Assembly: GCA_041552135.1 (NCBI GenBank)
Contig: JBFELL010000070.1
Location: forward strand, 1 to 14,167
DNA from: SZUA-186 sp041552135
GTDB lineage: Bacteria > Pseudomonadota > Gammaproteobacteria > UBA9214
DNA length: 14,167 bases
Reading direction: 5' to 3'
Shown here: positions 1 through 6,785 of the stretch, in pieces
Position numbering within the stretch: position 1 is the stretch's first letter
Layout of the letters: the number at the start of each line of letters is the position of its first letter
Translations under genes and position numbers: made by a program
The notes under the pieces: generated by a model
Databases searched by the model: none
What the model saw: the letters and a program-made list of their open reading frames with translations, nothing else
Told to the model about the DNA's origin: nothing

Positions 1-648
1 GATCCGCTGGATGCCGACGAACCGGAGAACCTGGCCCGCACCATCAAGGCCATGCAGCTCAACTACGTGGTGGTGACCTCGGTCGACCGCGACGACCTGC
101 GCGACGGCGGCGCCGAACACTTCACCCGCTGCATCACCGCCATTCGCGAACACAACCCCGCCACCCGCATCGAGGTGCTGGTGCCGGATTTCCGCGGCCG
201 CATGGACCGGGCGCTGGAGATCCTGAACAGCGCACCGCCGGATGTCTTCAACCACAACCTCGAGACCGTTCCCGGCCTGTACAAAAAGGTACGGCCAGGC
301 TCCGACTACGCCTGGTCGCTGAACCTGCTGAAACGCTTCAAGGCCCTGCACCCGGATGTACCGACCAAGTCGGGACTGATGCTGGGTGTGGGCGAGAGCA
401 TCGAGGAGGTCGAACAGGTCATGCGCGACCTGCGCGCGCATGACTGCGACATGCTGACCCTGGGTCAGTACCTGCAGCCCGGCAAGCACCACCTGCCGCT
501 GGTGCGCTATGTGCACCCGGACGAATTCGACGCGCTGGGTAAACTGGGCTACGAACTCGGCTTCACCCACGTCGCCAGCGGCCCCATGGTGCGCTCCTCC
601 TACCATGCCGACCAGCAGGCGAAGGACGTCGTGGGCCACACCCGGTAA
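1..648 (+). CDS. lipA: Lipoyl synthase, C-terminal two thirds (5' end outside window)
   Basis: Radical SAM enzyme that inserts two sulfur atoms into protein-bound octanoyl groups to make the lipoyl cofactor of 2-oxoacid dehydrogenases and the glycine cleavage system; cytosolic. The frame is open from base 1 (DPLDADEPENLA...), so about 215 of the usual 320-340 residues are present. The region carrying the CxxxCxxC radical-SAM cluster and the auxiliary-cluster cysteines lies upstream of the window. Visible family signatures are VVTSVDRDDLRDGGAEHF, LVPDFRGRMD, PDVFNHNLETVP, TKSGLMLGVGE, MLTLGQYLQP and the C-terminal RSSYHAD, whose serine is known to ligate the auxiliary [4Fe-4S] cluster. An apparent ATG at 52 is internal. 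The stop is followed after 23 bases by a same-strand hydrolase gene. No lipB is visible; it may lie to the left. Recognition is very secure. Confidence 0.97.
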   Translation, partial: DPLDADEPENLARTIKAMQLNYVVVTSVDRDDLRDGGAEHFTRCITAIREHNPATRIEVLVPDFRGRMDRALEILNSAPPDVFNHNLETVPGLYKKVRPGSDYAWSLNLLKRFKALHPDVPTKSGLMLGVGESIEEVEQVMRDLRAHDCDMLTLGQYLQPGKHHLPLVRYVHPDEFDALGKLGYELGFTHVASGPMVRSSYHADQQAKDVVGHTR

Positions 649-671
649 GGTATCTGGCCGCCTCACCGACA

Positions 672-1934
672 ATGGGGGTACGCACACGGTATCCCGCCGA
701 TGCCTGCCACGGCTCAGGCATGACCCACCGCCGCTCAATACGCCGCGTGTTTGGCAAGTCGTTCCTGGCCGGCAGCCGGTTCCGGTTTGCACCCGGTCTG
801 CTGCTGTCTCTGCTATTGCAGGGTTGCACCCCGCACCTCGGCGACTCGGAAGCCGCCCTGGCACTGGAGGACCTGGCGGCCGGCGCCTTCCCCAGCCGGC
901 TGGCCGCGCAGACCCCCGACCCCGGGCACGAGAGCGTCAGTTACCTGACCTCGCTCGGTGAACGCCAGGCAGACCTCTACCAGTCGCCCGAAGGCAACCT
1001 TGCCGGCATCGTCCTGGTGCCCGGCGCCGCGGCCCGGGGCCGGCATGACCCGCGGGTCGTGAGCGTTGCCCGTACGCTGGCGCGCCTGCGTTTTGCCGTG
1101 CTGGTGCCGGACATGCCGGGGGTGCGCCAGTACCGGGTGCGGGCAACGGATGTCCTCGAGGTGGCCGAGGCCTTTGCCTGGCTGCTGGCACGCCCCGGCC
1201 TCGCGCCGCAGGGGCGGGTCGGCATGGCGGGCTTCAGTTACGGCGCCGGCCCGGTACTGATCGCCGCCATGCAGCCCGACATCAACAGGCAGGTGCGCTT
1301 CGTGATGAGCGTCGGCGGTTATTACGACCTGCACAATGTCATTACCTATTTCACCACCGGTTACGCCGACACCGGTGCGGCGCTTGCCGCCCGGGGAGCG
1401 CACCAGGCGGGGCTGCGGCCGCCGCATCCCTACAGTGAGTCGGTCTTCATCCGCTCGAACCTGGACCTGCTGGAGCGTGCCGTCGACCGGGGCTTCCTGC
1501 GCAGCTATGCGGACTACCTCCTCGACAGCGGCGCGGACATGGAGGAGCCGATACCCGGCACGCTGGCACCGGACGCCCGCGCCTTCTACCAGCTGCTGGT
1601 CAACCATGATCCGGCGGCGGTGCCGCGCCTGATCGATCGCCTGCCGGAACGGATCCGACACCTGATCGAGTCCATCAATCCGGCCGCGCATGACCTCTCG
1701 CAACTGCAGGCGCGGCTGATCCTGCTGCATGGCCGCAGCGATAACCTGATCCCGTATACCGAGAGCGTGGCATTGTCGCAGGCACTGCCGGCAGGGCAGG
1801 CGCAGCTGTTCCTGATCGACGGGCTCGCCCATGTGGATCTCAGGCCGATGGCGCATGACATACCGCAACTGATCGCCGCGATGGAGACACTGCTGGCCGA
1901 GCGCACCGGCGAAACCGCCGGGCCCGTGCAGTGA
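672..1934 (+). CDS. Alpha/beta hydrolase, probable lipoprotein (dienelactone hydrolase-like)
   Basis: Serine hydrolase of the alpha/beta fold. Numbered from the ATG at 672 (420 residues), the nucleophile elbow is G-F-S-Y-G with Ser189. The likely acid is Asp357 in LLHGRSDNLIP and the likely base is His387 in DGLAHVDL. An oxyanion-type strand VLVPGAA precedes the elbow. Two starts are possible, 672 and 720. From 720 the protein is 404 residues and begins with a basic stretch (THRRSIRRVF), then a hydrophobic segment ending LLLSLLLQGC. This reads as a lipoprotein signal with Cys at residue 36, so the enzyme probably sits in the envelope. Neither start has a convincing Shine-Dalgarno sequence; 720 gives the more natural signal. 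The substrate is unknown: the sequence resembles acyl/peptidyl hydrolases and dienelactone hydrolase relatives but does not identify one. It ends convergently with the phospholipase D gene. Confidence 0.82.
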   Translation: MGVRTRYPADACHGSGMTHRRSIRRVFGKSFLAGSRFRFAPGLLLSLLLQGCTPHLGDSEAALALEDLAAGAFPSRLAAQTPDPGHESVSYLTSLGERQADLYQSPEGNLAGIVLVPGAAARGRHDPRVVSVARTLARLRFAVLVPDMPGVRQYRVRATDVLEVAEAFAWLLARPGLAPQGRVGMAGFSYGAGPVLIAAMQPDINRQVRFVMSVGGYYDLHNVITYFTTGYADTGAALAARGAHQAGLRPPHPYSESVFIRSNLDLLERAVDRGFLRSYADYLLDSGADMEEPIPGTLAPDARAFYQLLVNHDPAAVPRLIDRLPERIRHLIESINPAAHDLSQLQARLILLHGRSDNLIPYTESVALSQALPAGQAQLFLIDGLAHVDLRPMAHDIPQLIAAMETLLAERTGETAGPVQ

Positions 1935-2030
1935 CCCGCAAGGCTGTCGGCCCAGCTGCGCAGCACCGCAATCCGACAAGCACATGCCTCAGCACACACA
2001 GCACTGAAAGCAGGACTGGATGCAGCTGAT

Positions 2031-2064
2031 GTCGGATCACGGCCTTCGGCCTGATACGACCTGC
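2031..2064 (+). repeat. REP-like palindromic repeat, copy 1
   Basis: A 34-base unit beginning GTCGGATCACGGCCTTCGGC and ending in GATACGACCTGC. It can fold as an imperfect hairpin around the central CCTTCGG. It matches the unit at 3812-3845 at 30 of 34 positions, in the same orientation. Both copies lie just outside the ends of the phospholipase D gene. The pattern resembles the GTCGGATTA...TAATCCGAC palindromes that are common between genes in gammaproteobacteria. Confidence 0.65.
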
Positions 2065-2128
2065 GGCTGCCCCCACGGCCATCTGCAGCCACGGCAGGGC
2101 ACATCACCCGCAGAAGCGGCAACCTGAC

Positions 2129-3649
2129 CTACATCTGCTCATCGATCGGCAGCAGACCGAAAAAGAAATCGGCCAGCCGGCGCAGTGGACCACCGGCGGG
2201 CTGGTGTTCCAGCACGCCATCCGCGGAGTACCAGCGCAGCCTGTCGTCCTCGTCCAGCCGCACACGCCAGCTGTTGTCCTGCGAGAAATCCGGGGCAAAG
2301 GCCTCCAGTATCCGGGCGGCCACGGCCGGGCTGTCGATCATCATGCTGACCTCGGTATTCAGGATCATCGATCGCGGATCGGCATTGATGGTGCCGACGA
2401 AGGAATAGCGCCGGTCCACCACCAGTATCTTGGCGTGCAGGCCAACATGCGCCGCGGTGAAGCCCGTCGCCTCGAAGCTCGCACGCTCGGGGGCATCCGG
2501 CCGCAGCTCGTGCAGTTCGACACCCGCCATCACGATTTCCCGGCGACGATGCCGGTAGGCGGTGTGGGCCGCTATATGGTTGTTGGATGCCAGTGAGTTG
2601 GTCAGCGCCCGGATGCGCACACCCCGCTGCGTCAGTTCGCGCGCGATCTGCAGTACCGGCTCCGACGGTATCAGGTAGGCGCTGATACTCATGACGTCCT
2701 CGCCGGCCCGGCTGAAATACCCGACCGCATGACTGGCCGCCTGCACGGGCTGTCGGGCCTCGAAACGGGGGTTGTCCTGCAGCAGCCGTGCCGAACCGGG
2801 CAACAGGCGTCGGGCGAGCCCGGCCCAGCGCCGGGGCAGGCCGTCCGGCTCCACGTCGGCACCGTCCAGCCAGGTATCGAGAACCGCCGCATTCGCGCGC
2901 AGCCCGTCCCGCAGCCCGGCCAGTGCTTCCGGCCTGCCCTGCCGGTGGTCGACAACGCTGACAGGGTAGGCCCAGCCGGAATTCCAGTAGCTGTCAAAGC
3001 CCGCGCTTATCTGCGGCAGGACCTTGCCGGTCGTCAGCACGTCAAAGGAACGAAAGTTCAGCTCCCGGTCGAAACCGAAATACTCGTCGGCAATATTGCG
3101 GCCGCCGACGATGGCCACCTCGCTGTCGGCGATCAGCAGCTTGTTGTGCATGCGGTGATTGACGCGCGCGTTGTCGTTCAGGTTCTCGATATAGCGCACC
3201 AGCATGCTGTCCGAACGCACCTCGAACGGATTGAAAACCCGCATCTCGACATTCGGATGGGCATCGACGGCCAGCATGAGCTCATCCTCTCCGGAGAGAA
3301 AACTGTCGTCGAGCAGCAGACGCACGCGCACGCCACGGTCAGCGGCCTGCAGGAGCCGCTCAAGCAGCAGCGATCCGACCGCATCGTCCTTCCAGAGGAA
3401 ATACTGCGCATCGAGCGTGCTCGTTGCGGTATCCATCATGGCCAGGCGCCAGCGCAGCGCCTCCGGGCCGATAGCCTGCACGTCGAACCAGGAGGTCTGC
3501 TGCCCGCCCGGCAGGTTGCTGCGCAGTGGCTGCCATGCGACAGCAGCCGGGTCTCGCTGCAGGGAAAAACTCAGCGGCAGGGATTGCGGTTTCAGGGGGG
3601 TTGCGCATGCATTGAGGAACATGACCAGCGCCAGTAGCGGCGCGAACAT
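2129..3649 (-). CDS. ClsC-like cardiolipin synthase / phospholipase D family lipoprotein
   Basis: Phospholipase D superfamily enzyme of the ClsC (YmdC) type, which forms cardiolipin by phosphatidyl transfer. I place the start at ATG 3649 (506 residues), because the protein then opens with MFAPLLALVMFLNACATP, a lipoprotein signal with lipobox LNAC and Cys15; Ala follows the Cys, which suggests the outer membrane. The frame stays open to a GTG at 3748, but that extension runs through an AT-rich promoter-like stretch and a palindromic repeat. Two HKD motifs are intact: H168-N-K170-x4-D175 followed by GGRN, and H405-A-K407-x4-D412 followed by GTIN and DPRS. NSLASNNHIAAH and the C-terminal FGLLPIDEQM also fit ClsC. 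E. coli ClsC needs its neighbour YmdB; no macrodomain gene is seen here. A general phosphodiesterase role is the alternative. Confidence 0.88.
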   Translation of the reverse strand: MFAPLLALVMFLNACATPLKPQSLPLSFSLQRDPAAVAWQPLRSNLPGGQQTSWFDVQAIGPEALRWRLAMMDTATSTLDAQYFLWKDDAVGSLLLERLLQAADRGVRVRLLLDDSFLSGEDELMLAVDAHPNVEMRVFNPFEVRSDSMLVRYIENLNDNARVNHRMHNKLLIADSEVAIVGGRNIADEYFGFDRELNFRSFDVLTTGKVLPQISAGFDSYWNSGWAYPVSVVDHRQGRPEALAGLRDGLRANAAVLDTWLDGADVEPDGLPRRWAGLARRLLPGSARLLQDNPRFEARQPVQAASHAVGYFSRAGEDVMSISAYLIPSEPVLQIARELTQRGVRIRALTNSLASNNHIAAHTAYRHRRREIVMAGVELHELRPDAPERASFEATGFTAAHVGLHAKILVVDRRYSFVGTINADPRSMILNTEVSMMIDSPAVAARILEAFAPDFSQDNSWRVRLDEDDRLRWYSADGVLEHQPAGGPLRRLADFFFGLLPIDEQM

Positions 3650-3664
3650 AGAGCGACATACACC

Positions 3665-3722
3665 TGAGGTATTTTCTACAATAATACAATTTCCCATTGT
3701 TTTGATTATATAAATTAATGTC
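3665..3722 (-). promoter_or_regulatory. AT-rich promoter-like island upstream of the phospholipase D gene
   Basis: About 58 bases that are strongly AT-rich within GC-rich surroundings. On the - strand they hold a perfect TATAAT (3710-3705) and a TATTAT (3686-3681). No good -35 hexamer lies 16-18 bases upstream of either, so the exact promoter is uncertain. The position, 15-75 bases before the lipoprotein start at 3649, fits a promoter and 5' leader. AGGTG at about 3668-3664 is a weak, rather distant ribosome-binding site. Confidence 0.45.
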
Positions 3723-3743
3723 ATTTTTGCTCCCGGCGATCCC

Positions 3744-3786
3744 TCCACCCCGTCCAGGGGAGCAGGCCGGGATGCGGGGTGAAAAG
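3744..3786 (+). repeat. Intergenic palindromic repeat, single unit
   Basis: The unit has CCCC/GGGG arms (3748-3751 and 3757-3760) followed by CAGGGGAGCAGGCCGGGATG and then CGGGGTGAAAA. From CAGGGGAG onward it matches the unit at 7880-7910 at about 27 of 31 positions in the same orientation. It lies upstream of the phospholipase D promoter region. This type of CCCCTC...GAGGGG plus GGATGAGGGGTG element recurs between genes in many proteobacteria. Confidence 0.6.
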
Positions 3787-3811
3787 CGCTGCCATGGCGG
3801 TTGGCACCCGC

Positions 3812-3845
3812 GCCGGATTACCGCCTTCGGCCTGATCCGACCTGC
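3812..3845 (+). repeat. REP-like palindromic repeat, copy 2
   Basis: A 34-base unit beginning GCCGGATTACCGCCTTCGGC and ending in GATCCGACCTGC. Left arm CGGATTACCGCC pairs imperfectly with right arm GGCCTGATCCG. It is a direct copy, with four differences, of the unit at 2031-2064. Confidence 0.65.
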
Positions 3846-3887
3846 AACCATGCCCAGTGATGGATGAGGCACAAGTCGTTGCACGTC

Positions 3888-3913
3888 GGGTCAGGTGCAC
3901 AGCACCGTAACCC
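3888..3913 (-). terminator. Stem-loop downstream of the coiled-coil protein gene
   Basis: GGGT at 3888-3891 pairs with ACCC at 3910-3913, and GGTGC at 3894-3898 pairs with GCACC at 3902-3906, around a 3-base ACA loop. It begins 17 bases past the stop codon of the - strand gene ending at 3930. No T-run follows, so it is not a classical intrinsic terminator; it could be an RNA 3'-end stabiliser. Confidence 0.3.
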
Positions 3914-3929
3914 GGCGTGAATGGGCCTG

Positions 3930-4925
3930 TTACAGGAATCCCGGCTTTTCCGCTGCCGCCATGCTGGTCCGGTCGAAGCTCGCCAGGATTGCCTCGAAGG
4001 GCGGCTTGTCACCAATGCCGATCGACGCACTGACAATCTCCGAGCCCTGCGCCGTTGATGCATCCTCCGCCTTGATTCCCATCCGGTCGACCCTGACCGA
4101 GCCCGGCCTGACCTGCAGGTAGCGGGACGGGTGATTGAAAACCCGGACGACCTGCACCAGGTAATCGGCCAGCGTTGTCAGGCCGGCGCCCGCCTCCCCG
4201 AGTTTACGCCCGGTTTCCTCCAGGTGAGTCTTGAGCGCCTGCCATTCCTGATCGCCTTTTCCCGGCGACTCGGCCAGCACATCCAGTCCGCGATGCTGCG
4301 CCTGGATATCCCGCAGTTTCATCTTCAGCAGGGTCTGCTGTTCCTGGAGCTTCGCCGTCGAGGTCTTCATCCGGCTAATGTTCTCCAGCGCCGTAATGGC
4401 GAGGTTATGGATACCGCGCCACTTGAGCTTGCCGCGTAATTCCGCCTCGCTTGCGGCACACACGCCCAGCCGGTGGCCGGAAAAATTGACCGCCGTGCGC
4501 GCAACATCCCGGCGCACGATGTCCCCGTCGAGCGTCATGCCCATGACCTTCTTTTCCTGCCGGTACATGGCGAGCGGCACAAAGACCCGGTCGCAGCCGG
4601 GCGTGTCCCGGAAATAGCCGCGCAGCGCCCTGCTACGGGCGAACAGGCTGTCGATGTCGTCAGCCGAGCCGAACAGCGCATTGATCTGCGGATTGCCGCC
4701 ATAGGCCCTGCGACTGACTTCAAACGGGCCGGGAATCCGCGCGACCAGCTGGTCGACATACACCAGCGAGCGGATCACGGGCTTCCTGAGTTTGCGGCGA
4801 TAACCGCTCACCAGGCGCAGCCGCGGGTCGGTCTCATCGACAATGATTTCGATTGCCCGCTCGATATCCTGCTCATCCAGCCGTTGATACCTGCCGCGCA
4901 ACCGGTCTACCAGGCGATTCAACAT
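3930..4925 (-). CDS. Conserved-looking hypothetical protein with central coiled coil
   Basis: I do not recognise this 331-residue protein. It has no signal peptide or membrane segment and is probably cytosolic. The N-terminal third is charged (LVDRLRGRYQRLDEQDIERA). A middle part (about 60-180) has folded-domain character with RIPGPFEVSRRAYGGNP, RVFVPLAMYRQEKKVMGMTLDGD and HRLGVCAASEAELRGKLKWRG. Residues 183-255 are Gln/Leu/Lys/Glu-rich and likely a long coiled coil, interrupted near 218-226 by SPGKGD. A compact C-terminal tail (about 265-315) ends in SASIGIGDKPPFEAI. The start has a reasonable ribosome-binding site (GGGAGCAGGGGG before the ATG). TATACT on the - strand about 50 bases upstream could be a -10 element. 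It lies in line with the genes before it (70-base gap) and is followed by the phospholipase D gene. Coding status is strong; function is unknown. Confidence 0.8.
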   Translation of the reverse strand: MLNRLVDRLRGRYQRLDEQDIERAIEIIVDETDPRLRLVSGYRRKLRKPVIRSLVYVDQLVARIPGPFEVSRRAYGGNPQINALFGSADDIDSLFARSRALRGYFRDTPGCDRVFVPLAMYRQEKKVMGMTLDGDIVRRDVARTAVNFSGHRLGVCAASEAELRGKLKWRGIHNLAITALENISRMKTSTAKLQEQQTLLKMKLRDIQAQHRGLDVLAESPGKGDQEWQALKTHLEETGRKLGEAGAGLTTLADYLVQVVRVFNHPSRYLQVRPGSVRVDRMGIKAEDASTAQGSEIVSASIGIGDKPPFEAILASFDRTSMAAAEKPGFL

Positions 4926-4995
4926 GGCACCCCCTGCTCCCTGTCATGTTTCCTGCAGCTAATGACAAGTATAAACCGTGAGGCGCGCAACGACG

Positions 4996-5559
4996 TCATG
5001 GCCCGCACGGCAACGGGGTTACCCAGTTTGCCGGCAGCCCCCGTGTGCGCAGGATCTCGGCGAAGCGGTTACGGTGCCCGGCGAGATAAGCGAGATACTC
5101 CGGATAGCGGTAGCGGTCGACAATCAGGACGCGCGTCACGCCCGGCACGACCTCGGAATCGTGTCGGGCGACCAGCGACATCGGAATGACCGACACCTCC
5201 CCACGACGCGGCAGGTTGGCGCAGTCGATCAGGTGGGTAGGACTTTCCAGCCAGATATGGGGGTCGATACCATGGCGCAACGGGGTTTGCGGGTCGTACA
5301 AGATGGACCCGGCCTCCAGCCGGGTCACGACACCCTGCCAGGCCAGCAGGTACTGTCCCGCCAGGGCATAGTAGATACAGGAGTGCAGCATCTCCCATTC
5401 GGCGGGCCGGGTTTGCGCCGCCAGCATCTCGATGTCGAGCGCAAGCGCATTCACGGTGTCCTGCAGCCAGCGCGTGTGCTCCGATGCACTGTCGGCAGAC
5501 GCGCCGGCCGGGAATAACAGCCCCAGGCAGAAAAGCGCGGTGATGATCACGCGATGCAT
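4996..5559 (-). CDS. Secreted hypothetical protein with a possible transglutaminase-like Cys-His-Asp triad
   Basis: Start chosen at ATG 5559 (187 residues), because the protein then opens with MHRVIITALFCLGLLFPAGASA, a clear Sec signal peptide with probable cleavage after Ala22, and GGAG sits 8-9 bases upstream. The frame extends to 5625, but the added residues spoil the signal. The mature part contains LHSCIYYALAGQYLLAWQG (Cys61), then DPHIWLESPTHLIDCANL (His101, Asp112). A Cys at a helix start, an H-x-W-L-E strand and a following Asp are arranged as in the transglutaminase/papain-like fold, where they form the catalytic triad. This is inference from motif order only. It could be a periplasmic amidase, a peptidase or an inactive relative. 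It is 37 bases before the coding end of the glycosyltransferase gene in the opposite reading sense of distance, i.e. about 100 bases downstream of it on the - strand. Confidence 0.72.
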   Translation of the reverse strand: MHRVIITALFCLGLLFPAGASADSASEHTRWLQDTVNALALDIEMLAAQTRPAEWEMLHSCIYYALAGQYLLAWQGVVTRLEAGSILYDPQTPLRHGIDPHIWLESPTHLIDCANLPRRGEVSVIPMSLVARHDSEVVPGVTRVLIVDRYRYPEYLAYLAGHRNRFAEILRTRGLPANWVTPLPCGP

Positions 5560-5662
5560 ATAACGGGCTCCGGTTATTGCCGACCACCACAATGGGCAGG
5601 TGACACAGATCAGGGTTTCCATCATCCGTTAGGCATTCTAGCGCACGCCGCCATCCGTAATT

Positions 5663-6751
5663 TCAGCCCGGTGGCAGGCGCGCGGCAAGCAGGTCAACCG
5701 CCTCGTCGATACCGGTTGGCGCCGGCGGCGACGCCGCCGGCTGCTGCCAGAGCGCCTGCAGGGCAGACGCAAACCCGCCGCTGGCAAACTGCGCCTGGCT
5801 GATTTCCTGCAGCCGCCCGTGCTGCCGTGCCCAGTCATTCAGCCCGGCGGTCTCCGGCCAGTCGGGACGCGCCAGCGTCAGGATGGGCACACCGTTGCAC
5901 ACGGCCTCGGTATAGGTGCCATAACCCGGCTTGGTCAGCACCGCGTCACAGGATGCCAGCATATCGGTAAAGCCCATCGGCAGGCATGAGCAATCGGGCA
6001 TGTCATCACGACCGGCACGCACGCCCTGCGGCAACAGCCAGGCCGTGTCCGGGACGCGTGGCCACGTCGCCAGCGGTAATTCGCTGTGGATACCGCCCAG
6101 TGCCACCAGCACCGTGCGCGTCCCGGGCGGCAGCGACAGCTGCGCCAGCAGGTGATCCCGATCAGCCCTGCCGATACGGGCAATCGGTCCGATGGCCCGC
6201 GCATTCTCCAGTTCCGGCATGCTCATGGCCGGTGCCGGTCGCAGAAAGACATCGGCCGCACGGTAGCCCTGCCACATGGCATCCAGCACATGCCCGCTCT
6301 CTGCGGCGTGACTGCAATAGCGGCGATAGACGGCGGCCCAGTTGAGGGAACACAGCGCGACCACCGGCATGCCGGCCTCGCGTGCGGCCAGCAGCAGGCG
6401 CCAGGGGATATCGGCCAGCACCAGGTCGGGATGCAGCCCATCGAGCAGCGACCGGTCACGCGCCAGCCCGGCCTCCCCCTCCCGGTGAAATGCGCCGTAG
6501 ACCGATAGCGCGGCCGGCACATCGACCTGCCAGGCGCTGCGCATCGGCAATACCGGGTCGATGGCCACCTGGCGGTAGCCGAAGGGCAGCCCGAGCCGGC
6601 CGGTGATGACGCCCCTGTCGAGCTGGCTGCATACCGTCACCCTCAGGCCGGGCCGGCGCCGCCAGAGGGCGCTGACCACCGGTGCGCACTGCGCAAGGTG
6701 GCCGTAGCCATGGCCGGAGACGGCAAGCAGGAGGTGCGGGGAGGACTTCAA
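5663..6751 (-). CDS. GT-B fold glycosyltransferase, MurG/GT28-like
   Basis: A 362-residue protein with the two-domain GT-B pattern. The N-terminal glycine-rich loop is SGHGYGHLAQ (residues 12-21), followed by strand-helix repeats such as LHPDLVLADIPWRLLLAA. The C-terminal nucleotide-sugar half has VLVALGG at 214-220 and SCDAVLTKPGYGTYTEAVCN at 267-286, the counterpart of the donor-binding region in MurG-type enzymes. No signal or membrane helix is seen, so it is cytosolic or peripheral. Donor and acceptor cannot be told. The only start that keeps the HGYGH loop is TTG at 6751 (or CTG at 6757); no ATG is available in frame and no clear Shine-Dalgarno site precedes it. It starts 34 bases after the aspartoacylase-like gene, so the two are probably co-transcribed. 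Confidence 0.8.
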   Translation of the reverse strand: MKSSPHLLLAVSGHGYGHLAQCAPVVSALWRRRPGLRVTVCSQLDRGVITGRLGLPFGYRQVAIDPVLPMRSAWQVDVPAALSVYGAFHREGEAGLARDRSLLDGLHPDLVLADIPWRLLLAAREAGMPVVALCSLNWAAVYRRYCSHAAESGHVLDAMWQGYRAADVFLRPAPAMSMPELENARAIGPIARIGRADRDHLLAQLSLPPGTRTVLVALGGIHSELPLATWPRVPDTAWLLPQGVRAGRDDMPDCSCLPMGFTDMLASCDAVLTKPGYGTYTEAVCNGVPILTLARPDWPETAGLNDWARQHGRLQEISQAQFASGGFASALQALWQQPAASPPAPTGIDEAVDLLAARLPPG

Positions 6752-6785
6752 CGGCAGGCAATCAATGCGGTGAACGGAATGCCGC

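Noticed and set aside
813..1985. 390-codon - strand frame over the alpha/beta hydrolase
   Set aside because: The + strand frame carries the G-x-S-x-G elbow, Asp and His of a hydrolase; the - strand frame has no motif.
2065..2090. Hairpin GGCTGC...GCAGCC as a terminator between the convergent hydrolase and phospholipase D genes
   Set aside because: The stem is only 6 bases with a 14-base loop and there is no T-run on either strand.
2729..3637. 302-codon + strand frame opposite the phospholipase D gene
   Set aside because: It overlaps both the HKD1 region and the lipoprotein signal of the - strand gene and has composition typical of an antisense shadow.
4960..4995. sigma-70 promoter for the coiled-coil protein gene (TATACT on the - strand)
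   Set aside because: The -10-like element has no -35 hexamer at a 16-18 base spacing; noted only in the gene entry.
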